NCBI RefSeq assembly: GCF_019703515.2
Contig: NC_059346.1
Location: 13,372,501-13,436,500, forward strand
Direction of reading: 5' to 3'
DNA length: 64,000 nucleotides
DNA from: Myxocyprinus asiaticus
Taxonomy: Eukaryota > Chordata > Actinopteri > Cypriniformes > Catostomidae
Within the stretch, counting starts at the first letter, position 1, and each line of letters begins with the position of its first letter. The notes beneath the pieces are model-generated. The model saw only the letters and a program-made list of their open reading frames with translations. It did not search any database and was not told where the DNA came from. This document shows, piece by piece, positions 37,981-48,841 of this stretch. Position numbers and translations under genes: made by a program.

Positions 37981-38165
37981 CAGAGGTGGAGGACACGAGT
38001 TACATGACTCAACTCGAGTCTGACTCGAGTCGCTAATTTCACGACTTGTGACTTGCTTGATTAAACGCAGAAAATTACTTGACTTTGACTTGAGGACCAA
38101 TGACTTGAGACTCGACTTGGACTTGAAGTAGATGACTTGGCAATGACTTGAATTTTTCATGTTAT
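37981..38165. mobile_element. ACTTG-rich element terminus (hAT-like)
   Basis: Starts CAGAGGTGGAGGACACGAGT, has ACTCAACTCGAGTCTGACTC then GAGTCG, and goes on to nine ACTTG motifs between 38041 and 38150. Fish hAT elements beginning CAGAGGTGG with GACTTGAGTC subterminal motifs are known to me. The other end is not seen. Confidence 0.5.
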
Positions 38166-38419
38166 GTTCTTTTATAGTAATAAAATACTATTTAGAAAAA
38201 TATATGATTGCGACAACAATGAATTGATACAAAACATTTAAAATACGGAACCACCCATCAGTGGTTGCATTAACTGAAAATTTTAAATCATTTACTGATT
38301 TATTGACAGATAATTCTGAATGCTGTCTGTCATTTTGACAGATAAAAAAGAAACAAGAAAACAATTTAAACCTAGTGCATCTTTTTTATTTTAACCATCT
38401 TGGCTTCTCTCTCTCTCAT
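38166..38419. other. no gene recognised
   Basis: AT-rich non-coding sequence, probably the continuation of the ACTTG-rich element; no second terminus found. Confidence 0.4.
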
Positions 38420-39640
38420 TTAAAAAAAAAAAAAAAAAAGTACTTTATTAGCATTGTGCTAATATTGCCAAAGCATTAATACACAAAACAGATAATGACA
38501 AGACAAAAAATAAAAACAGAAATAAATTACAATAAAAATTGTATTAAAATAAGTTGCCAGGGTAATGAATAAAATTAAATAAAACAAATAATAACAATAT
38601 CCACTATATAATATAAAATAAAATAAGTATTTAAAAAGACATTATGAATTTTAAGGCAGTGATTGGTTTCTGAGGGTGTGCAGCTCAAAAATGAATTTTG
38701 CTGCAACTGATGCATGATTGTCCTCCCCCAGTAACACCTGCATTTGATCGGTTTCTGCTGAACTGGAAAACTGTGGCATGAGATTTGAGAGTTTGTCAAA
38801 GTATTTCTCTCTCACCTCTGTAAATTTCTCACAGTGAAGGAGAAAGTGTGTCTCTGTCTCGACCTCACCAGTGTCACAGTGAGCACAGACTCGTTCTTTC
38901 TTTGGAAGCCATGTTTGTCTGTGTCTGCTGTTTTCTATGGCCAGACTGTGATCACTGAGCCTGTATTTGGTGAGGATCTGTCTCTGTTTTGGATCTCTTA
39001 CAGTGTAGAGATATTCTGCCAGATTATACTTTCTGTTTAGGGCCTGATAACATTCCAATTTGCTTTGGTTTTTACTTTAATTTTCCCAATGGTACAAATG
39101 TGAGTTATTTTCTTTCTTTTATGATTTGTTTTATTCTGATTTGGTTTTGTTCAGCAGTGCTGGTCTGAAATTGGTGTTTGTTAGTTGTTAGTGGGTTTGT
39201 GAGTTTCAGAGCCAGCTGAACACATTTTGTAGTGTGTTAGGGGAACTTGAATTTAGGTGTGTCCAGAATGTGAGGGGTCGTTTTTCAATATGTATAATTG
39301 GGGGGTATCTGCCTAGTTCGGTCCAGCATGCATTAGTAGGTGTTCTTCTCTGAACTCTTAGAATGTTTCTACTGTATTCTGCATGCAGGGATTCTATGGG
39401 TGTTTTTCCCATCTAGAGTAATCTGCCATACAGAGCAATAGGCATAATAATACTATCAAAGATTTTACACCAAATTGTTACAGGAATGTCTATTTGGGTA
39501 AATTTGCCCTTAATAGCATAGAATGCTCTTCCAGCTTTCTCTTTTAGTGCATTCACTGCCAGACCAAAACCCCTTGAAGCACTGATTTTAAGACCGAGGT
39601 AGTCTCTCTCTCTCTCTGTATCACTCCAGTGCATGATAAT
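38420..39640 (-). mobile_element. 5'-truncated non-LTR retrotransposon, minus strand
   Basis: Minus-strand LINE remnant. Coding pieces run from 39634 to 38651, followed by an AT-rich 3' region (38420-38650) ending GCTAATAAAGTACTTTTTTT at a homopolymer boundary. Conserved non-LTR ORF2 C-terminal sequence is readable. The palm domain and everything upstream are absent, as expected for a 5'-truncated insertion. Confidence 0.8.
38651..39634 (-). pseudogene. LINE ORF2 C-terminal fragment with Cys/His motif
   Basis: Three consecutive minus-strand frames make up the post-palm part of a reverse transcriptase protein. 39634-39413 holds DYLGLKISASRGFGLAVNAL and IWCKIFDSIIMPIALYG, the region just after the palm. 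39412-39206 holds LHAEYSRNILRVQRRTPTNA. 39058-38651 holds NRKYNLAEYLYTVRDPKQRQ and the Cys/His box C-A-H-C-x7-E-T-E-T-H-F-L-L-H-C, probably a nucleic-acid-binding knuckle. Frame breaks separate the pieces and the polymerase core is missing, so it is dead. I cannot decide the clade. Confidence 0.8.
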
Positions 39641-40912
39641 AATGCTAAAAAAGTAGGCTATTAGTTGTAATATTGGATATAATTTTACACAGATATGGTT
39701 AGCAATTTTATCACACTAAAATCGTGACTCATATAGCAACACATACTGTATAATGTTAAGATTTTGTTGCCTTACTTTGAATGCTGCCATTTGAGCTTAA
39801 CTTGTATTGAACCAAGAACATTCCTTTAATAAACGAGTCCAGTGGAGGTCTAACAAAGGATCTAAAACTTTTGGATGACACAGCTCATATCTCATCATTT
39901 CTGTGAGTTACCAGAACCCCACATGTAAAACACAACACACACAAGACAGGCATGTGTGCCATGCAGAGATGTCCACTACGGTTCCATTCACCCAGCACAG
40001 GTTTACAGAACTCACTCAAAGGCCACATTCACACAGCAGCCAAATGCTTCTGTGAGTCCTGTTTAAGAGTGCTAAATGCGGTTGCATTCACACGAAGTCC
40101 AGTTATTAACAAGAGCACCAACCACATTATATAATCGAACTGAATCCTGAACATTTTAAAGACTAACAATGACATTTTTGTGTTGTGTCATGTGATGGGA
40201 ATCAAAGTGCAATTGTGTGTCCTGAAAATTAAGTCAAATTGTCCATTTTGGTTATAGAATGCAGAATATAACCATATTATGCTGATGTGTGAACATAGCC
40301 TTTGTAATTCTCTCCCAACCTCTGACCTGAATTTGTCTATTCAAATGCAAAATTGTCTGTCACACACATGCCCAAACACTGGGTTTATGCCTTCTAGACT
40401 CACTACTGAAGAGGTCAATTGACCTTGTGAACCATCTAAAACACATTAGCATTATTTCCAGCCCAGCATTCCAGCTATCTGTACTGCCCATGTTTAGTGC
40501 CTTTGCCACCTGCAGATTTTCAAGCCATTATGGACACAAATGTACTGACCCTGCAATGAATAAATTTAGGGCATTGCTAATGTGTGCCACTGGCAGTGTG
40601 AATCTGTGTGGAGTGGAAACCGTGCATGGCTTTCCCTTTAATTCTTGTCAGTAATCAATAGTGCAGTTGTGCCTGTGTAGCCATTGGTTTTCTTTTGCAT
40701 TAAATGACACCTATTGATGTGGTTATCTGTATTTTGCCATTAGTGATTAGCAAACAGCCGCTAGGCACATGTAGTTAAGTTGGCCTAATGCTTTCTGCAT
40801 TTACTAGTAACAACTACAGGGTTCAGACTACTAAAAGAGTATGAAGTGTAGTCAATCATACAGGCATTTTCGGGGCCTGTGCTTAGGGCTCCAGACTGTG
40901 CAGTGTGCACAT
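39641..40912. other. 1.3 kb without recognised genes
   Basis: Non-coding, unique-looking. The frames at 39952-40134 and 40427-40654 have no domain. Confidence 0.5.
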
Positions 40913-42058
40913 TAGAGGTCAACCGATTTGGGTTTTTTAATGGCCGATACCAATATCCAGAGAGCAGGGTGGCCGATAGGCCAATATAATGCTGATATGT
41001 CACATAATTTAATATAACTGTAAATTACATATACATAAATTGTTTTAAAATTGAATTAACTTTTATTTAGCATTATATATGTTTATTTAAATATTTATAT
41101 GTATTTCACACATACCTTTAACATGATGGTAGATAACAGTTTCTCCCCTCGTTTCTGTTTAGTCTTCCCATTTTAGTAATTGTTTGCACAAAGAAACTGG
41201 TATGTGCACATTAGAAATCGCATTTTCTCACACAAAGACTGAGTCAAACTATTTGTACATACAGTGCACAGTGAATATGTGCACACATGAAGCACTTTTA
41301 CTGTGAAGTTGCTCTCACATGCTAGTGAGGATCCGGTGAGAGCAGCAATCTACTCCCGGATCGCCTGCTTGGAGTGTCACGGACTGACCGTCACGAACAT
41401 TTGAGGCAGAGGGATACAGTTTTGATCCAGGCTATTAATATGCACTTCAGAAGGAGATATACGAGCACGGAACTATACGAGTGCTCCACAGAAATAAATC
41501 ACTGGATTTGCGCAAGTTTTGTGAGGTTTGTGAATTAAAACAGTTTAAACAGTACAGGGAACTGTTAAGAACAGAGAGAGGCAGAATGAAACGCGTGTGG
41601 TTTATGAATGAAATTGGTTTAAACAAGATATGCGCATATTTGCAAACAGTATATGATAGAAGTTTTATTTATATTTGTATTTTTTATCATTACACAAGAC
41701 AGATAACAGTTACAAGGAACTGTTGAAAAGAGAGAGGGAGAATGAAGCTCAAAAGCACTTTAACATGAGCTCAGCGTGTCTGTCGGGGCTCTGATATGCT
41801 GGCCTGTTTAAATAAGTCTGTATTGCACAGCAATCTATATTGTGGTAACACGATGGCACGTAACAACAAAACTAACTGTGATTGGTCATTTACAAGTCTC
41901 AGACAACTCCTTCATGTGCGAGCAGACAAATATCGGCGCCGTCGCGGCTTAAGGAAAAGAATCGGCCAAATAGAAAAATTATCGTCTGATGCAGATTATT
42001 TAAAAATACCAAATATCGGCCGATTAATCGGCCTCAGCCATATCTCGGTCGACCACTA
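40913..42058. mobile_element. non-autonomous hAT element (TAGTGGTCGACCGA type)
   Basis: Left end TAGAGGTCAACCGA (40913-40926) and right end TCGGTCGACCACTA (42045-42058), 12 of 14 positions complementary. The subterminal regions repeat GGCCGATA on the left and TATCGGCCGATTAATCGGCC on the right. Flanks GTGCACAT (40905-40912) and TTGCATAT (42059-42066) match at 6 of 8. Length 1,146 bp. Frames inside (41481-41726, 41796-42068) show no transposase domain. Confidence 0.87.
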
Positions 42059-43633
42059 TTGCATATGATGCAGTCATCAAATAGACATCCAGTTGAAGAC
42101 CTCTGATAAGAATTTTTATGGTTATAAACAGGAGGTCAAGGTTGCTGCGAACTTCGGCAGAAAGCCCCTGCTGGATGATTTCGTAACTAAATCATTATGC
42201 AGGGAGAAATCATGTTTCAGCTTTTTCAACCTGTCAGGATTGTTGATTGTTATACCTGTTTTAAACATTTCAACTATTTAACTGATAAAACAATGAAGTG
42301 CCTCTGGCATTCCCATAAGTCACCTATATGTGTACTGTAAGATGCCCATTAAGCATATCTTAAGCAGTGTATATTTTAAGTGTACTATAAATATGCACTT
42401 CAATAGCTCATTTCTATGCATTCATTTTCAATATCAGGTTACGTTTTCTCAAGTTCTACTTCTGTCCAAATGGTCTCACATCTAATTTGTAAGTTTCATA
42501 AGCTAGTCCCTCTATTACTAAAGTATCCTTAACAGCAGAGACAGCCAACTTAAAAATAACTGTGACACGAGACCAGGTACTATCGTTTAACCACGAGCTG
42601 CTAGTGCAGTGGTTAATCATCTCTTATTTTCTAATGATTTTGGCAGTTAGCTGTAAGGCTAATGTCTAATGTTTCCTGATGAGGAGGGCTGCCACCGCTG
42701 AGGCTAATGTTTAATACTTCCTGATGACAGGGGCTGCTAACACTGCAGCTAATTTCATGCATGAAGACCCAGTCACATCTCATACGCTCTACTGGCACAC
42801 TGATGCTAATTACAGCCCAAAACTGCCTGATTCCTGCCATCATCTGGAGCTGCTCTGCTATATTTTACCCAATGTAACCATAACAGACACGCGGCATGGC
42901 CTGAACAGGAAGTGTGTTTGTGCGTTGACGATCATGTGCATATGATGCTACAATTACTGTATGATGCAAAAATTTCTTGGTGTGAGGCAGGAAGAGGAAG
43001 CAGTATAATTACAAGCCACACCTACAATGATATCTGTTTGCCACAAAGAAATAGGATAAGCGGGTAAAATAGTGCTGTAGGCTTACACCTAAAGCAGCTG
43101 CACTTGCTCAACAGGATACAGGAATGAGAACACACAACATCACCTTACTCCAAAAAAAACTCCAGTAAGCTCACTGCTGCATCACTTGCAGATACACAAA
43201 GATGGTATTTCTTTATTTTTTGAATACTTTCTCTCCTAAAGAAAAAAGCCAAAAAACAAATGCTTGTTAGTGCTTTTCCTCGCCAGGTAAATATCGGCTG
43301 GCACTCCTAGCTGATAATTAGTCCCAAGAGTGAATAATGGTGTGTGTGACTCAGTACTTACTATGTAAAACGAATAAGTGGCATTACACACATCGTGCGT
43401 GTGATGTCGGGAGTTTGTGGGTGTCTGTTCTTTTTGGTGCCTGTGTCAATGTGTATGTAATAGTGTGTGATTGAGAGACAGGCATGTGGAAATTGGCCTT
43501 TACATGCAACTGATAATAGGATACAATCTCAGCTAATTAAATACATGTATCATACAAAAAGGCAAAGGACTGGTGCTGATGGAAAGGAGGTCACTCTGAA
43601 TCATTAAACCCAAATATAGGTGTGCAAAATGAG
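42059..43633. other. no gene; unique-looking sequence
   Basis: Repeat-poor, of balanced composition between 42540 and 42960, and with a local tandem duplication (listed separately). No exon-like frame supported. Confidence 0.5.
42656..42746 (+). repeat. 45-bp tandem duplication
   Basis: AGGCTAATGTCTAATGTTTC begins copy one at 42656 and AGGCTAATGTTTAATACTTC begins copy two at 42701. Both run on through CCTGATGA and GGGCTGC. A third partial start (AGCTAATTTCATG) follows at 42747. Confidence 0.75.
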
Positions 43634-43672
43634 TAGAGCTGTTGAATTAACATACTAATTTAAAATGTTTAA

Positions 43673-43753
<81 letters not shown>
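43673..43753. repeat. (TA)n(GA)n microsatellite
   Basis: About 24 TA units followed by about 16 AG units, inside the left terminal region of a hAT-like element. Confidence 0.95.
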
Positions 43754-43756
<3 letters not shown>

Positions 43757-44009
43757 GTGTTAAAAATTAACGCAATCAATCATGGCCCCGACCTGTATGT
43801 AAATTTTGTAATAATTAATGTTCCTACCACCGGAGCAATTCAAGCTTGATATGCCACCTTGATGCAGTAGAGGGCAATAAGCGCTACAGCTGTACAGGCA
43901 ACGCGCCTTGTCAAACCAATGAGCAGGCAGCACAGCCTTTCACAGATGACGTGCTCTTGCGCTCAATGACAGCTGGACCAAGCACAACAGAATATGCAGG
44001 GGTCATGAG

Positions 44010-44890
44010 TAGGGATGTGCACGAGTAGTCAAATACTCGAGTAAGTTTTGCTTTGCTGACCATATATACAGTGAGATGCATGTTAAATCCTGAACACACA
44101 AACTAAAACTGGCAGTTATAACAGAATGCACTGGGTGGCGCTGTTGAGTGTGGACACAAGTTGATCACAAACCATTCTGTCAGTACGTTTAGATGGACAC
44201 CAAAAAGAGGGTTATTGCGAGAATGTGGCTTACTGCGAGAAAGCTGGGTTCCTGTTTAAATGTACTGTATAAGCGGTGTACTCTTTACTCCCATATATGT
44301 GCAGCTCATCAGAAAGCAGCATCCCCTTAGCAACGTAATCCCCATGATGCTTCTGTTAACAACAAACATGGCATCCGAGAAAGACTATGCTAGCTGAGGT
44401 AAGGGACATTCCATCATTTAAACTGGTGTGTATAAATAAGTTTAGTTTACTGAGCATGTGGATATGCTTGTTTTTTCTCAACAAAAACATGACATGAGAT
44501 ACAATATAAACATAAATATTGTATGTTGAGTGTTTATATTCGTCCTGTACGTTAATTGCGGCACTTTATTAGCGGATTCTTTTTCTTCGCTTTGTGTGAG
44601 CTTAAATTATTTCACTCTATACTTTTTTGTTTTCACACATTGTTTGTTTATATGTTTTCAACAAAAAAGCACAGGACATGATATAAGCTTGTTTTGGATA
44701 TAATTAAAAGCTTTTTTTTATTTATTTATTTATTTTTGGTTTTAAACCTTGATGAGCAAAAAAAATATATTTTACAACGTCTCTTTCTTTTTTATTAATT
44801 ACCTTCATTTAAATAATAGAATATTCGAGTATTCATATTTTATGATTTTAAATATTTGAATACCAAATTATTGATGAATGCCCATCCCTA
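44010..44890. mobile_element. non-autonomous hAT element, nested
   Basis: Left end TAGGGATGTGCACGAG (44010) and right end TGCCCATCCCTA (44879-44890) match as inverted repeats at 11 of 12. Flanking duplication GTCATGAG (44002-44009) and GTCGTGAG (44891-44898), 7 of 8. Length 881 bp. The subterminal region has CAAATACTCGAGTA on the left and GAATATTCGAGTATTC on the right. No transposase. Confidence 0.88.
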
Positions 44891-44930
44891 GTCGTGAGAA
44901 GGGTATTTCAAAGTTTCAAACTACGTTTAA

Positions 44931-45920
44931 AGGTGCACTCAGTAATTTTTTCCTCATTAAAGAAGTTTAACTCCTAAAGACATACGTTTCTCAAACCTTC
45001 AAAAAAAAAAAAAAGAAAAAAAAAAAAAACCCTCCTAAAAACATGGAACCGATGACAGTTCTTGTTGAGGAACTACTAATGTGAGTGGTCATGATTTCCT
45101 ACGTATATTGCAAAATGGTCTAGAGCAGGGGTTTTCAAACTGGGGTCTGGATTTTAACAAAAAACTATAGGCCTATTCCAATGTGACTGTTCACCACATT
45201 TATTTGGTCAGATTACTGTTTTGCTTAGGAATTATATTTTAAAAATGTACAAAGAGGTACAAATGGTATTTTATTGTTTTAACAATAAATAATTTCCATT
45301 GAACATGGATTGGATTTGTTGGATTTTGCACTTCTAAAACATTTTTGAACTTCTGTCTTTGCAGTTCTAAACAATACAATTCACATTTAACGTATTATGA
45401 TAGAACATTACAAATTCATATTATAAGTTATTACATTCACCATGCTTTTTTGGATTTAATTTATTTTGGTAGGTATTTCTTTATACTACAGAGACATTAT
45501 AATAAACTCAATACAATGCAATACATTTACGTAATTATAAATAAACCATCAGTTTTTCATATTAGCATTTTGATGCATATACAAAAGCATAAAAACGCAG
45601 ATACATAAAAACTATGGTTGATATTGATGGTTCATATCAATGGTTATAGCCTATGGTTTTAATTTTGTCAATAATTGGCCGATACATTGGTACATCCCTA
45701 CCGATGGATGTACTTTGGCTTTAGTATAATAACAATATAAAAGCTAATTGTTTAAATCGTCTTTATAATATCACACAATATTGCAAGGTGGTTGTCATAT
45801 TTGGGGGTTCTTGTCACCTAAACCCCTGGTCTAGAGAATAACAACAAATTGTAAATCAAATAACCAACAGCATCATAAATACAGTTGGAAAATATTAGAA
45901 CTAAACACAGTCAAGCTTAT
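44931..45920. mobile_element. MITE-like repeat (AAGGTGCACTCAGTAA), opened by a hAT
   Basis: Starts TAAAGGTGCACTCAGTAATT, runs to ATGGTCTAGAG (45125) and resumes at 45829 with GTCTAGAGAATAACAACAAA. AGGTGCACTCAGTAATTTTT is a recurrent start of short fish repeats. No right terminal repeat recognised, so the right boundary is approximate. Confidence 0.5.
45126..45828. mobile_element. non-autonomous hAT element with exact TSD
   Basis: Left end CAGGGGTTTTCAAACTGGGG (45126) and right end AAACCCCTG (45820-45828), inverted for 9 bp. The 8-bp duplication GTCTAGAG is exact (45118-45125 and 45829-45836). Length 703 bp. The CAGGGGTTYTCAAACT terminus is typical of hAT elements across vertebrates. A second, incomplete terminus (GGTACATCCCTA near 45690-45701) suggests a further element fragment inside it. 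Confidence 0.92.
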
Positions 45921-46489
45921 ACTGTACTATGTTTTTAAGGCAGAAAATAAACCAGAGTAGGAACCATTCTCATGCTGGTGTTTCAAAAGACTCAGTCCAT
46001 GACGTTAGCAGCAGTTTCATTAATGAGACAGGGATAGGCATGAAAAGTCTGAAATTATCATTTGGAAAGCACCGACCAACGGAAATGAGTGCACACCTGT
46101 TCAATCAGTCTGATTTTCCTCAACATTACAGTCAGAAAAGCACAAAGGGACTGTCATGAAAATTTGGCTTCAAAAAGGCGCTTATTAAAAGTCCTGTCAT
46201 TTTCAGACGGCCTGAAAAATGCATGATAACATATGAGGAAAAAATATATATATTTTTTTTTTTTTCCCACTCTAGTTGATTTATAACATTAGTCAGAAAC
46301 CTGTATTATTGAACTGCCTGAAAAAAAAAAAAAAAAAAGAAAATGCTTGTCTTACCCAATTAGCTTGGATTTGTAAGTAAAAATAAATTACAAAATCAAA
46401 GTATTAATGTTTTAAAACATCAATGCTATTTATTACTTTCACTGTAGGAATTTTAACATTTAATAATCATTCAAACAATAGCATAATGT
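45921..46489. other. no gene recognised
   Basis: The frame 45929-46159 (76 codons) is not supported by any domain. AT-rich sequence with poly-A/T tracts at 46250 and 46320. Confidence 0.5.
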
Positions 46490-46628
46490 TTTTGTAGCTC
46501 AAATGGTAGCGAATGGTGCTAGCAATTCCAAAGTCACAGGTTTGATTCCCAGGGAAAGCACATACCTATATAACATATATCTTGAATGCATTGTTAGGTG
46601 CTTTGGATAAAAGTATCAACATACAAAT
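46490..46628 (+). mobile_element. tRNA-derived SINE with L2-type tail
   Basis: A-box form GTAGCTCAAATGGTAGCG (46494) and B-box form GGTTTGATTCC about 45 bases later, then GGTGCTTTGGATAAAAGTAT and ACATACAAATG as tail. The short total length (about 140 bp) and the L2-like tail are typical of the small cyprinid tRNA-SINEs. Confidence 0.82.
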
Positions 46629-47743
46629 GGCTTACTTATAGTTGACACTGCACATTAAACTGGTATAAAAGAAAGTATTTAAACATCAGAAAATACACAT
46701 CACATTTAAGAAAGGCAGCACATCAAACATCTACATAAATATTTCAGAAAGTGCTGTGAAACGTTTACCCTTGCAATGTTCACCTTTTGTATTTAGAAGC
46801 CGACAAACATAACTAATAACTCTTTACTCAGTCAGAGGACTTGAGAGAGGCACAACAGACACATTTTGTCTGTTCCCCTGTGTGAGCCCCCATCCTGAGA
46901 GACATGTGACAGCACAATCAGGTACAAGGTCATATTTGATTCACATTATGAATGACATTATTAATAAAAGCAGGAGAGCTACTTCTCTCTTTTTTGTTCA
47001 AGCCAGAAAGAGTATGCACGAGAGAAGGTGAGAGAGATATTAGAAAGAAGAGGAAAAAGACAACATATTAAATACCTGCCATCCAATAGGAAAGAAACCC
47101 TCATTTTGTTCCAAAACCATGATACTTTATTTTCTAGGAGATGCTAGGCAGAAAGTTAACCTCATTCACCATTCCCTTTAATTGCATTTTTCTTTTATTA
47201 TTATTTATACAATAAAAGTAAATAAGGCTGTAATTCTGCCAAACATCTCCTTATTGTGTTTTGCATAAGAAGAAGAAAAAGTTTGGGTTTGAAACAATAT
47301 AAGGGTGAGTAAATGATGACAGAAGGGGGCATGAGGAAAAAAAAAAAAAAAAAAAGAGGGAGAGGGAGAGGGAGAGAGAAAGAGAGAGAGAGAGAGATTT
47401 TCAGCTTTATGCACTAGGACAACACTCACCTGAGTCCACATCTGCGAGTCCTTGTCTAACGAGAGGGGAATTTTTTTCTTCTTTGAGACAAAATTAGTTA
47501 TTTATAATAATAGTTAGTGCTATATAATAACTATTATTAATGCAGAAGGAACATCATTTAACTGCATGGATTTCTGCTCCATTAAACGTTTTCAAACACA
47601 CAGAACTTAAGAAATAGAAAGAGGAAAGCCATATTAAAACAAATAATCAAACTTAACTTGTATGCACCTCAAATATCATGTATTTGAGGTTCATGTATCA
47701 GGTGACATTATTTTTGTTGTTGATGTCAACAACAAAAGATACA
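46629..47743. other. no gene recognised
   Basis: Non-coding DNA with a purine-rich run (poly-A then (AG)n, 47337-47397). A possible MITE arm (AGGAGATGCTAGGCAGAAAG at 47138) resembles the foldback MITE at 36381. No coding evidence. Confidence 0.45.
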
Positions 47744-48212
47744 GGGGGCCTGGGTAGCTCAGCGAGCATTGACGCTGACTACCACCCCTGGCATCGCAAG
47801 TTCGAATCCAGGGTGTGCTGAGTGACTCCAGCCAGGTCTCCTAAGCAACCAAATTGGCCCGGTTGCTAGGGAGGGTAGAGTCACATGGGGTAATCTCCTC
47901 GTGGTCACGAATAGTGGTTTTCGCTCTCAATGAGGTGCGTGGTAAGTTGTGCTGGATCGCGGAGAGTAGCATGAGCCTCCACATGCAGAGTCTCCGCGGT
48001 GTCATGCACAACGAGCCACGTGATAAAATGCACGAATTGATGGTCTCGGAAGCGGAGGCAACTGAGACTTGTCCTCCGCCACCCGGATTGAGGTGAGTAA
48101 CCGCGCCACCACAAGGACCTACTAATTAGTCGGAATTGGGCATTCCATATTGGGAGAAAAGGGGATAAATATAATATTTAAAAAAAAAATAAAAAAAAAA
48201 AATAAAAAAAAC
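47744..48212 (+). mobile_element. tRNA-derived SINE, copy 2 (full head)
   Basis: Starts GGGGGCCTGGGTAGCTCAGC (A box) and reaches AAGTTCGAATCCAGG (B box) at tRNA-like spacing. The body is the same as copy 1 at 16340, through TCCTCCGCCACCCGGATTGA and GAATTGGGCATTCCA, and it ends in an A-rich tail (to about 48212). It is the reference for the head deletion in copy 1. Confidence 0.9.
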
Positions 48213-48239
48213 AACAACAGCAGTTACATGTTTTCTCAC

Positions 48240-48463
48240 CCCCCTTTAAAAAAATAAAGAGCGAAAATATGGCAGTGCAGATGAGAAGCCTTTGGCTGAT
48301 TGTGAGATTATCATTAAATCTGCAGCCCTATATTTCACTTGGGTGGCCACCGAAACATTTTCAATGAGAGAAACATGGCATTGTTCTTTCCCTGCTATCC
48401 ACGACCCAGTCCAAATAGACCAGCGGCCCACTTTTGGGTCACAACCCAACAGTTTAGAAACAC
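48240..48463. mobile_element. hAT-like right-end fragment
   Basis: Ends TTTTGGGTCACAACCCAACA then GTTTAGAAACACTG (48430-48463); the minus strand begins CAGTGTTTCTAAACTGTTGG, a well-known type of hAT terminus. The matching left end is not seen; 48240 is a guess. Confidence 0.5.
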
Positions 48464-48841
48464 TGATTTACATGACATCACAACTGTCAAGTCGAAGTTT
48501 TCATATAATTAATAGAGTTTACAACTTGTAATTTCGAGTTCTACTAAGACGTATCCATGAGACCCATCAGACAATGGACTGGAGGAGGGCCTGCTGAACG
48601 CATTTTGTACTGGGCCCAAGAATTCCTACCTGCAGCCCTGTCAACGAGTAACAATGGCCAGTTGCTGAATACTGAACAGGCATTGGTTATGTAAATGTGG
48701 GGGGTCATAAGTTAATGTAATAACAGTTCTAAAATCAAAACCCGACTTATTCTTAATGACCCACATTTGCAATTTAGTTTCCATAAATTATCAGTGTGTT
48801 CTGGGAAGAGAGCTTTGCGACTGTGTACATTAGTGAATGTA
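48464..48841. other. no gene recognised
   Basis: Non-coding spacer; nothing assigned. Confidence 0.45.

Larger units (their letters stand above)
43634..44930. mobile_element. hAT-like element (TAGAGCTGT end), opened by another hAT
   Basis: Begins TAGAGCTGTTGAATTAACAT (43634); the subterminal ATTAACGCAATCAATCATGG (43767-43786) and the body to 44009 resemble fish hATs with TAGGGCTGTCAATTTAACG ends. Sequence on the far side of the insert resumes at 44891 and is lost by about 44930. A microsatellite has expanded inside the left end. The right terminal repeat is not found. Confidence 0.58.
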
